DNA of 64,000 bases from Serinus canaria (Eukaryota; Chordata; Aves; Passeriformes; Fringillidae): contig NC_066327.1 of the NCBI RefSeq assembly GCF_022539315.1, positions 17,356,334 through 17,420,333 on the forward strand, read 5' to 3'. Numbering within the stretch: the stretch's first letter is position 1; the number at the start of each line of letters is the position of its first letter. A model generated the notes under the pieces. The model made no database searches, was not told the DNA's origin, and saw only the letters and a list, made by a program, of their open reading frames with translations. The translations under genes were made by a program, and so were the position numbers. Below, piece by piece: positions 46,666-61,399 of the stretch.

Positions 46666-47236
46666 ATGTATTCGAGTTTTCCAGCCTTTCCTTCCCACTG
46701 TTAATTTATTTCCTCTGCTCAAAGAGACACAGTTATGACTCATAAATCTCATTATCAGGCTTTTTTCTTTTTTTTTTTGGCAGACCTGTTCTGTGATGTT
46801 ATTTTTGGGCAACCTATGCGTCATGGAGGTGTTTTTGCCAGGGATTTGGAGAACAGGTAGTGAACAGCACTGACAGGGGTGAGAGGGAGATAAACACTGG
46901 GCTTTGTTCTGCAGGAACAAACGTCTTCAGCTCCCCTTGGCCCTGGCCTCTCCAAGACAGATGCCACGTGTCACATCCAAGGCTGAGATCTGACATCACT
47001 TCTTCTGTGTCTCACTGTGTCTTTAGGTGGGAGCCAGAACAGCAGCAAACCTCCCTCTTTGCCCAGGTAAGAGTCAGTTTGAGCAGAGCTGGAGAGAAAA
47101 TAACACCTTGACTTCCACCCTGGAGCTGGACAGTGAGGGGGAGACGGGGAAGACCCACCCATGAACACAGGGCCAATGAGCCAGCACAGAAGTCAAGAGA
47201 ACCTCATTGCTAGAAGTATTCAAGAAATAATTTAGA

Positions 47237-47397
47237 GCCCAGAGCAGCTGTGGCTGGATCCCTGAAAGTGTCCAAGGCCAGGCTGGACACTGGGGCTTGG
47301 AGCAGCCTGGGACAGTGGGAGATGTCCCTGCCATGGCAGGGGTGGCACTGGATGGGCTTTTAGGTTCTTCCAACCCAAACCATTCTGGCATTCTGTG
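47237..47397 (+). mobile_element. CR1 LINE 3' fragment
   Basis: Sense CR1 3' end on +: CCCAGAGCAGCTGTGGCTGG, CAAGGCCAGGCTGGACAC, GGCACTGGATGGGC, TTCCAACCCAAACCATTCTG. Confidence 0.9.
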
Positions 47398-47680
47398 AAT
47401 GTGAGGTGGAGACAGAGCTAATACAAATAGTTCTCTGTAATACTTTTACAACCAATACCCATTTAAATAAGAATTCCAAAACTGAATGGTCAAAGTGTTC
47501 AAGTGAAATGACCTAGCTTGTGGCAAATAAATGTTTGCATCTGCAGTTTTTTCTGGAAGTACCTGAGCTGTGAAGAAGCCCCGATACACCACCAGTTCTG
47601 TGCACAGCTCTGAAGGCAGAAAGGCAGACTGAGGGGCAGCAGGAAGCCTGCAGGCAGCACCCCCTGTGCCCGTGCCTCAC

Positions 47681-47959
47681 CTGGGATTGCCTTCGCCCAC
47701 TTGACCGCAGCGACCACCTGGCGGCCGCCCAGCATGTTGAGGGTGGAGAGGATCCTCCAGCTGGAGTCGGGCAGGGAGCTGTCGTAGCCTGAGTAGAGCA
47801 CCTCGGGCTCGATGACCTCGAGCAGGGACACCAGGGTGGGGGTCAGCTGTGGCAGAGAGGCGGGCACGATGCTCTTGCTGCCGGCCGCCTCCGGCGCCTC
47901 GCGCGCGCCCGCCGCGCCGCCCTGCTGCAGCCCCTTGATCTTCTTCTTGGTCTTGCGGG
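47681..47959 (-). CDS. NR3C1: NR3C1 exon 5, hinge and start of ligand-binding domain
   Basis: This 279-bp exon, the human length, lies between TTTGCAG and GTGAGG. It begins with (A)RKTKKKIKG, the basic nuclear-localisation segment following the second zinc finger, and continues with a Gly/Ala-rich hinge ([20 protein letters not shown]). The ligand-binding domain starts at [20 protein letters not shown] and runs to [10 protein letters not shown]. Asn, Arg and Gln in LNMLGGRQ match pocket residues N564 and Q570 and their neighbourhood; Lys in VKWAK matches charge-clamp K579. The part coding the hinge is exceptionally CpG- and GC-rich compared with the neighbouring exons. Confidence 0.98.
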
Positions 47960-50081
47960 CTGCAAAGGGTGGGGAAGCCAAGGTGAGGGCTGGAAACGGC
48001 CACAGCAGAGATAAACACAGCAGAGGAAAGGCTGCTCTCCTCCCCCCACGGCTGGCAGCAGGGCAGCGGAGCCTGCGCCGCAAGCTCTGCAAAGTCGGGA
48101 ATTTCACACTCATTCCAAGGAAACTTCCAGTGAAAACAATACCTGACATTTTCATACGAGTCACATTCATGCCAATGCTTCAAAATGTCCAGTTATGTCT
48201 GCAGGCACCTTACGAGGCTGACCCTAAAATGCAAGGCTGACCCTAAAATAAAAGGCTCAATCCCACCACTGGAAATATCTGCAGGACTGCACACTGTAAA
48301 AGTTCCTTTAAATAACAAACATAGAAACCAGGCAAAAGAAAGGAAAAAAAATATTTAATGGGTAAGAAGTTACTGGATCTTTCGAGCCAGGGAAAACGTT
48401 TTTTTTTCTAAAATGCTGGGCAGGAAGAGCTTTCTCTCTTGCCAGCTCTGTTGCATATAAATCACTGCTGCGTAATTAAACCATAAAACTCATTCGCCAA
48501 ATAAATAAAACATCACACAGAGATGTTAACTATAAACTACAAAAAGTTGGAGCAACAATTTTATTAGCATCTTGTCCCTAATGGAGTCTCCTGCTTGGCT
48601 CTGGCTCTCCTGGATGCAGCGGCCACATGGAAGGAGCTCGCTGTTTAAGGGAGCCCGAGCCAGCCCAGCTCCTTCCCTGGGTGCCTCAGCTCAGTAACTG
48701 ATTTCTGCTCTGGAACTCCCCAGATAAATCTGCAGCCCAGAAAAGCATCACGGAGCGTGGTCGTGCATTCCGAGTCCCTCCTGAGCTGTTCAGAATCCCT
48801 GAGCACCCAAAATGCACCAAGGCTGCAGGGGCAGCACCCAGAACCCCTCCTGGACCTGCTCCTCCCTCTGGCTGCAGCAGAGCCTTCAGAAACCAACTGC
48901 CAAAGACAAGGAATCCTCTACAGACCTTGTACAAACTGCATTTTCCCAAAGTTCTGCAGACTGGCCACATGTGCCAAGCCTGCCATGAGGGAATAGCAAG
49001 AGCTGTTTCCCTGGAGCAAAGAGCTTCTCGTTATTCTCGTCTCAATTTTGAAATGGCTGCGTCAAAATCCTTTCACATTCTGACACTTTTCTGCCCCATT
49101 ATCCGTGTTCCGGAGAGCAAATGAACTGCTTTGACTTAAATTTAGAAGCACATGCCTTCAGCTTCCTGCAGACACCTGGATGGAGTATTTCCAGCCCAGA
49201 AAGCCTGATAAAATTATAATCAAAATAAACAGATCTGATAAGACAAATTATTATGCAAGAATTTTTATCAGGCTGTTACCAGTCCTGACTTAGATATACA
49301 GTTGTACCTCACAAAAAGAAAAAAAAAGAAGGTTGAGATAATGTATTTCTTTGCAATTAATTTTCAAATAATAAAGAGACCACTAATTTAAAGCCAGCTC
49401 CTTAGGGCACCCTACAGGAGATAACCCCCACAGATAAACTCAGCATGGAGAGAAAAGCATCCAAGATTTTCTGTTCCAAACAAACAAAACCCTCCAAGCC
49501 CCAGCCTCCTGCAGTCTGGCATCCACCAGGCTGCAGAGGCTTCCTCCTCCCTGCCTGGGGGCAGATGGCCCCAGCACCTGAGCCAGGTGGGCGAGGGACC
49601 TGCCACCACCCCCACGGCCAGCAGGCACTGCCCTCCCCAAGTGCCAGCCAGAGCCAGCCCACTGCAGGCAGAGCAGGGCAAAGAATTGGAAAAAAATAAA
49701 AATTCCTCAAAAAATTGAAATAAATTCCAAGCGAAGACTGCAGAAAAAACTAATTAATTGCCAAGTTTAACTGTAAAATGCAGCATGAAAAGCCAAAAAA
49801 ATTATGAGACCCTTTTTTTACAGGCATAAAACTTAACAATAAATCTTTTCTTCCAGCACATCACAAAGAGAGAGGGTGCCAAGGAACACCAATTAACGGT
49901 GGGAGCGGAAATGAGAACTCAAGGAAATAAAGGCTGGAGTACAAAATATCATCTTTGTGCTGTGTAAGGCTCTGGTACCTGCAGCTTGACAGTCTGATGT
50001 TTTTCCAGCCCCCCACGCCCCAAAAAACACGCAACAGAAAATAGAAAGTTCCAGAAAAGGGTGATATGCAGGGCCAAAAGG

Positions 50082-50128
50082 ATGGCTGATGGACCTGAGG
50101 TCTTTTCCAACCTGAATGTTTTTATGGT
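50082..50128 (+). mobile_element. CR1 LINE terminal scrap
   Basis: ATGGACCTGAGGTCTTTTCC followed by AACCTGAATGTTTTTATGG resembles the last bases of a CR1 element in sense orientation. The match is short. Confidence 0.55.
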
Positions 50129-50225
50129 AAAAAAGGCTAACAGAAAATGATCAAGTGACTAGAAAGAGGCACTTTTAACTCAGGACAGAACAGGTCAATT
50201 AAAATACTGCACAACAGAATGAGTG

Positions 50226-50246
50226 AATTAATTAATTAATTAATTA
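50226..50246. repeat. (AATT)n microsatellite
   Basis: Five AATT units run into an A-rich stretch within NR3C1 intron 4. Confidence 0.9.
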
Positions 50247-52103
50247 AAAAATAAATTGATTTTCTACCCAATACCTAACAGTGAGATCCACTGTAGGTAG
50301 CAGAAACTGAGAGAAACCCAAAACAGGGCAGGCTCCAGGAAAAAGTCCAGCAGGAAGACAGGAGAGTACAAGGGGCCCCAGGAGTGATGGGCTGGACACC
50401 AGGGTCTCTTCTGACCCTTCCCTGCTTTGCTACAACCATTCTTTATCACTGAGGATGCAGCTGGGGACTTTTCAGAAAGAAATTACTGTCTAAAAAACAT
50501 GCAAATTTAATTCTCTCTCTGAACAACAGTCATTCCTAAACTGTGACCCTAAAACAGACAAGATAAACTGGATTTCAGTCTGTTCTGCACCTTTTGCTGC
50601 CTCCCAGTTTGCTTTTCTGCATGACCACTTCTCCATCTGTTCCGATCTGTCCCAAAATTCCTTCTTTTCAGGGCATTTTTCACACTACTCTGGGTTCTTC
50701 CATTTTGTGCTCCTGAGTTTCTAGATTCCTTTTCCCTCTCAGCCATAAAAGCTTCCCTCTCCCCACCTTCTCCAACAACTTATATAACAAAATCCACCCT
50801 CCAAACCCTCCCCATTCTCTGGGATTCTCTGTGCCAGAATTCAGACAAACCCCACTGGGAGGGCTCCAACCTGCACGTGGAGAAGTGACAAGAGCCCAGT
50901 GTCACCACCCTGACCTTTCTGTGCTGCACAAGGGCCAGGCTGCCCAGCCCTGGGGCCACCTGGGGAGTCACCTGGGCCACCTGGGGGGCCACCTGGGCCA
51001 GGGCAGGCTGGGGCTGCACCAGCTCTGAGGACCTTCCCAGCCCCAAGCTCTCCACAATCCCCTGATCCCATGGCCCAGAGCCACAGACAGCAACCCTGGT
51101 GCCCACTGGAAGTGATGCAGGAGGGAAAAGCTCACAGTGGGAGTGCTAAACCTGTTAGAGAACTATTCCTTACTATGAGAGCACTTTTCCACATAGATAA
51201 ATCCATGAATATCACAGATGTATTTTGAAAACAACTGTGAAGAGAAAAAATAAAAATCAACCTTACCCAAAATGCATTCTTTCCCACCTCAAAACCAGAC
51301 CTGTGGGGTCTGGCAATATTTAAGCTGCCTTTAGGCTCTGCTGTTGGGTGTCCTTGCTCCCAGCCACTGGCAGGGCAATGACCTCTCCCACAAACACCAG
51401 GAGCAGGCAAACGGCCTGTCCTGCCCTGACCTCTGAAGGATGAGCCCACTGGGAGCGTCCAAACCCCAAACCCAGCCCCTGGGAGACACTCAGTGACCAC
51501 CCACAGCCTTTAGGGATTTATTTCAGACCCCACTAGTGTAGGGTTTGGCTGCAGCCTCCCCTCCTGCACACAGATCATGACAAGAGCTCATCAGAAGGAG
51601 CAGCAGCATCCCACCCACCCTGAGGAGGGGATGTGCCTGGAAGGGCAGGTCCAGCCCCTGCAGCCCAGGAGAAGTGGTGCTGTGTCCTCCTGAGGGAGGC
51701 TGGGAGCACAGGAGGAAGGATGTGCTACCACAGACACCAGGCTGTGCCTCATTGATCTCTTTAACTTATCACTTACACCTCACCAAGGATGTTAGCGCTG
51801 AAATGAAATTCTCTTCATCCTTGGAGCTGACAAATACATCTTTGACATTTTTATTTTATCTGACAATTCTGATTATACACGTACCACCAGGATAACTGCA
51901 CCAGTAAGTGCTGCGTTAATCTCTGCTGCTCAGGGAAAAATAGCAAACATAAAATGAAGCTGACACTAATAAAAGTGTTTTATGCCATTTTACAAGTGCT
52001 GCTAAATCTCTGGTTGATGTGGCCTTCAGATTCTCAGGAGTCATTCAGGACTCAGCAGAGCACAATGATGTGGTGGTATGTTAAATTTAACCAACACTTT
52101 CTA

Positions 52104-56456
<4,353 letters not shown>

Positions 56457-56620
56457 CTTCCACTGCCCTTTTGAAGAAGACTTTGCAGCTGCCACACGTC
56501 AGGACACCGTAGTGGCACCCGGAGGCCTCGTCGGAGCACACCAGGCAGAGCTTGGGAGGTGGTCCCGTAGTTGCAGAGGCTGTGGATGGAGAGGAGCTTA
56601 CATCTGACCTCATTCCAGGG
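56457..56620 (-). CDS. NR3C1: NR3C1 exon 3, first zinc finger of DNA-binding domain
   Basis: This 164-bp exon, one codon shorter than the human 167 bp in the Ser-rich stretch before the domain, lies between TTTCAG and GTAGGA. It encodes [40 protein letters not shown] and [15 protein letters not shown]. Four Cys bind the first zinc. The P-box CGSCKV (Gly, Ser, Val as discriminators) gives specificity for glucocorticoid-type response elements, shared with the mineralocorticoid, progesterone and androgen receptors. The first base completes a Ser codon from exon 2, which is not in the window. Confidence 0.98.
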
Positions 56621-57336
56621 CTGAAACAAAGCAGAGAAATACCTTTAATTGGGACAGAGGCGAGCACAGGGCTGGCCCCTGCCAGGAGCAGCTTGGTGGG
56701 GCAGCTCTGCACACAGAGAGCACCAGAAACAGTTAAACCAGGACTTCTGTAAAACCCCAGAAAAGCTGTATGGATTTTTCACGGCCTATTTGGCTGCATC
56801 AAGATTCCTTCCCTTACACGTTTCTGAAGCCAAGTTTCTTGCACAATTATCCCAGCCTTTAAAATTGACTCTTTAAACATGCTCTTACTCCATATTGTTT
56901 CCATTACTGCCACATTCCCTGCCGTCTGCACGAGGGCTCCCTTCCCAGCACCACCGCCGGCTGCTCCACTGGGATGCTGTTATGCAAGAAGCCGTGCAAA
57001 CTGGGCCATATAGCAACAAACATTCACAGTAACAAGTGATCATTTCACCCCAGCAGTTCGGGAGAAGAGTGAGAAATATCCCTCAATTCAGGATCTGGAT
57101 GGAAACACCCAGCCCAGCTACAAATGAAGGATTGGTTTGTTAAGGAAAAAACCCAAATCCCTCTTAGAACAACAAACAATCCATCTTAACCACCTTGGAG
57201 CTGCTCCTAATCCTCAGGGCTGACCCAGCAGTGCTGGGCCAGAGCTCAGGGGCTGCTCTTATGGTGGCTTATCTTCTCTGGTCTGAAGAGAGCTGCATGG
57301 CATCCCTACAGACCAACCCTGATCCTACAGACCACT

Positions 57337-57583
57337 GCCCCACAGCCCTGGAAAGGCCCAGAGGTTGAGTTCATCCACCTCCACAGGAGGAAGAACTTCC
57401 TTCCACGAAGGGTGGCAGGCACTGGAACAGCTGCCCAGGAGGTCACAGAGTGTCCCTCTCTGGACACATCCCAAAGCCACCTGGACACGTTCCTGTGTCC
57501 CTGCTCTGGGTGACCCTGCCTTGGCAGGAGGTTGGACTGGATGACCTCCAGAGGTCCCTCCCAACCCCAGCTATTCTGTGATT
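57337..57583 (+). mobile_element. CR1 LINE 3' fragment, about 250 bp
   Basis: This is one of the longest CR1 remnants in the window: GGAGGAAGAACTTCCTTCC, GTGGCAGGCACTGGAACAGC, TGCCCAGGAGGTCACAGAGT, GGTTGGACTGGATGACCTCC, TCCCAACCCC, ATTCTGTGATTC. It is in sense orientation on + and antisense to NR3C1. Confidence 0.92.
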
Positions 57584-60500
57584 CCCAACTGAGTTTGAAA
57601 CGCCTAAAACATGATTTCCATACTGCCTGCTTCACTTGAAACTGATTTTCACAGAAAATCCTGCTCCACCAGGGTTCCAGCCACTCTCCAGATGAAGCTA
57701 GAAAAATGACACTTTTATTTAAGGTTTTGGTGCCTCGCCTTGGAAACTCTCCAGACCATCCACGTTCCCTGATGTGGGTTTAGCATTTGTATGTGGGATG
57801 GCTTTTGCATGGAAAATTCCTTTTCCCCTCCTCAAGGAAGTCTGACCAGATTTGGTCACACATTTAAAAAAACCCACAGCTCCAACACGCTCACGCAAAC
57901 CTTAAAATTCCATCCCAAACTAAGACATTCCAACACCTGGGAGCTCTGCTCTTGCACAGGTCCATATGTCCCATCCCCAGGGAGCACCTGAGAAATGGCC
58001 CATCCACTGATCCAAAGGACTTTGCCATTGTGCTCGTCTTTTCCTACAGGGATTGAGGCAATCAAAAGACAAGGAGCAGGATCCTCCCACTCAAACACGG
58101 AGGGATCAAAGTCAAACCACAACAAATGTGTCAATGAAGTTCTCACTTTGACAAAAATGGAACCAGGAGGCAGAGAGAAGTGAAAATTACTTGCGTTAGG
58201 GGGAAAAAATGAGACAGCAGAGGCGGGCAAAGACCTAAGGGATGTGCAGACCCCCTAAACCAGTGTCTGAGCTGGGGAGAAGCTGAGCTGTGTCTCAGAG
58301 CAGAGAGGGCTGAGCAGAAGAGAAAACACCAGCAACAGCTTCAACGTGCTGCAAGAGGAGAGCAGAGTAAGACCAGAACAAGGGTGGTGCAGAGCCCTCA
58401 GCTGGAAAGGCTGGCAGCAGGAATGGAGGAGAATGAGTCAAACTTGAGGAAAAAGGGAAGAAAAAGGCCCCTCTTTTCCCAAAGGGAAGAATGCTTCTTT
58501 CCAGAACTTGGAAAAGAACTCAAATCTGTCACATCGCTGCTCTGCGTTCAGAAGCATCTCTGGAATGTTCAACACGTCTCCTCCGTGGCTCTGCCACAGG
58601 CTGCCAGCCCCCACAACGTGTCTGTCAGCTGGAGCAGGGACACTGAGGCACTGCATCCCTGCCCATCAGCCATGGCATGGCTCTCCCAATGAATTACTCT
58701 GATGGACCCCTCTGGTTGCACAGTGCACCCGCAGCACCCCAGCACAGCAGGATGCGACCCAAGCCAGTGCCACTGACTGCCTGTCCCTAGGAACACACAT
58801 CTGCAATCACAGCTCAGCCTGGCTGCCAGCAGGCCTGCCTTCCTCAAGGGCTCAGAGCTGCAGAACAGCTCTGGAGGGATGGAGGGGCACTGCCCTGTCC
58901 CCTCTGAGCACGGACCTGCAGCTTGTGCCTGGGGAGCTCACACCTCCTGGGAAGGGAGCTGAGCATCCACAGCTATTCCTGCTCTGCTGGCTCTGGCCAG
59001 CTCTGCTGCTCCAGGGGATCTCAGAGGGAGCCCAGAGACAAGAGGAGAGCCTCCGGCCTGAGAGCCACCCTTGGTTCTTTGCTCTCTCACAGCTTTCCTG
59101 CCTGATCATCAGACAAGTAACTTTGACCTCAAAGCTTTGCTTCCTTTCATGTGATGCACATATTACTTTCTTCTTTCATTTCTTTTTCTTCTCTCCCCAG
59201 CTTACTGATACGTTTGGAAAAAGAAATTTGTTTCTCTGCTTTTAGACTTCCATATGCAAAAAAACCCAAATAAAAACCCCAACACTTACCTCAAAATCAA
59301 GCAATACCCCTTCAACAAGCAGCAGTCACTGTCTGGCTACTCCAAGATCCCTTATTTTCTCTAAAAGTTTAGGCCAAATAGCTCATTTTCCAATAATAAA
59401 TATCTCAGATTAAACACTGAAGTACAGGCTAGGAGCTATGAGTTTAAATAAGGAACATGGAACTTGAGAACTTCGCTTCATTAAAATTATTAAAAAGATG
59501 GAAACATCTTTCTATGTATAGTTTTGAAGACAGCTAATTTAGATACAAAAATAAAACTCTTTATACCTCTCAAACTTCTGACAAAAGCATTTTTAAGGAA
59601 ACATTCATCAGCTGTCAGGGAAACCATGACAGTGCCAAACATATTCCACTGAAACTTTTCAGTCACCTTTAATTTTTAAACAGGGCTCATTTTCTGTACC
59701 AGCACCACAGAAAATGTAATATGAGAAAGAAAACAGATGATATGACTTCTAAAACTAAAAATAAATGATTACATTGATTAATACAGCAGTAGCCAGCAAT
59801 CTAATCCGGGCTGCAGGCATATCTTCCCAGGCTGGCTGTATCAGATAAGGGCAATATTTACTGGCCGTGGGGAGGGCTGCCAGACGAGAGCAGCACCAGG
59901 AGGGACTGCAGGGCAGCAGGGCTCCTGCAGGAGCCACGTTCAGTGCAGATCTCTCACCTGTACAGCTATACACAGAAAAAGGCAAACGACCACTTCCTAA
60001 GGAAGAGCTAAGGCAGGGAAATTACACTCTGAGGTAATGTAATAATGGAACACCTTTCAGTATTTACAGAAATTGCTTTCAGCTCAACAAACCCTAATAA
60101 ACTATGAGTCCTATCTAGATAGAAGAAAAAATCAAGCAGCACAGATGAGAGAGGAAAAAACCACCCAACTTTCAGTTCCAAATCCGTAAAAAACTTTGAT
60201 TAAATTTCATTTTGGGAGGCAAGGTATTGGTATGGGGTACTAAACTTAGTACATTCCCATGTGTTTTTTAGAAATTATTCATAAGCAATCTGATTTTATT
60301 TACTTGCACAGATGTGTTTACCATTTCCATTCAATGGAACACATGGGGGCAAAATGGGAAACCTTAATGAAAGGGGTGAAATGGGCACTTTTACTGAAGA
60401 GGGAAAATGGAAAGGCTTAACGAAGATGGCGCCCCGGTAACGAGCGGAGCAGAAATCGAGGTGTTTAATTAAAGCCATTCCAGGGTTAATCATTCACCAG

Positions 60501-60612
60501 GGACTTCAACCCTGGCTCAAGGGTCACCGGCAGCAGGCAGGCGTGGCAACGGCTGGGGAGGGCTCCTGACCCGGGGTCCTGCTGCGGGATGGACAGCCAG
60601 AGCCTGGGCAGT

Positions 60613-61038
60613 GGGACACACGGACAGGGGACACGGACGGGGGACACGGACATGGGCAGGGACACACGGACATGGACAGGGACACACGGACAGGGGACAC
60701 GGACAGGGGGACACACAGACAGGGGACACGGACAGGGACACACGGACAGGGACACACGGACAGGGACACACAGACAGGGAGACACAGACAGGGACACACA
60801 TGGACACGCGGACATGGACACACACAGACACACAGGGACACACAGACATGGACAGGGACATGTGGACAGGGACAGGGACACACGGACATGGACACGCAGA
60901 CAGGGACACATGGACAGGGACGCATGGACAGGGACACGGACACACAGACAGGGACACATGGACACAGACATGGACAACGGACACGGACACACAGACAGGG
61001 GGACACGGACATGGACACATGGACAGGGACACACAGAA
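60613..61038. repeat. GGACA-based minisatellite, about 425 bp
   Basis: The array is composed of GGACACACGGACAGGGACA-like units with 6-bp-multiple length variation (CACGGA, CAGGGA, CATGGA). It is purine-rich on + and C/T-rich on the NR3C1 sense strand. Stops are scarce, so open frames of 135-217 codons appear on both strands. The motif resembles that of the 41785-42410 array. Confidence 0.95.
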
Positions 61039-61191
61039 CAGAAACCCCCACACAGCATGGGCACAGCCCCACGTGCTGAACCCCATAACACTGTGACCTA
61101 GTTTAAAAACACACCGCCCTCCTGTAACTTTGCATATTAAATGAAAATCACAAACGTACTGAACTTTCAAGAGTAGGTTTAGATTTGAGAT

Positions 61192-61399
61192 TTAGATTCT
61201 CTCTGGGAGGGTGTGAGGCCCTGGCACAGGTGCCCAGAGCAGCTGGGGCTGCCCCTGGATCCCTGGCAGTGCCCAAGGCCAGGTTGGACACTGGGGCTGG
61301 GAGCACCTGGGACAGTGGGAGGTGTCCCTGCCGTGGTAGGGTGGGACAGGATGATCCTCAAGGTCCCTCCCAACCCAAACCACTGCATGATTCTCTGAT
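61192..61399 (+). mobile_element. CR1 LINE 3' fragment
   Basis: Sense CR1 3' end: GGGAGGGTGTGAGGCCCTGG, CCCAAGGCCAGGTTGGACAC, GACAGTGGGAGGTGTCCCTG, AAGGTCCCTCCCAACCCAAA, then ATGATTCTCTGATCC. Confidence 0.9.

Larger units (their letters stand above)
45250..47680 (-). other. NR3C1: NR3C1 intron 5, 2.4 kb
   Basis: The intron between exons 5 and 6, with CR1 fragments at 46548-46665 and 47237-47397 in opposite orientations. The remainder shows nothing recognisable. Confidence 0.95.

Noticed and set aside
46903..46921. TTTGTTC-n5-GAACAAA palindrome as a glucocorticoid response element
   Set aside because: Half-sites are everted relative to the AGAACA-n3-TGTTCT arrangement and the spacer is 5, so it is not a canonical element; short palindromes of this size occur by chance.
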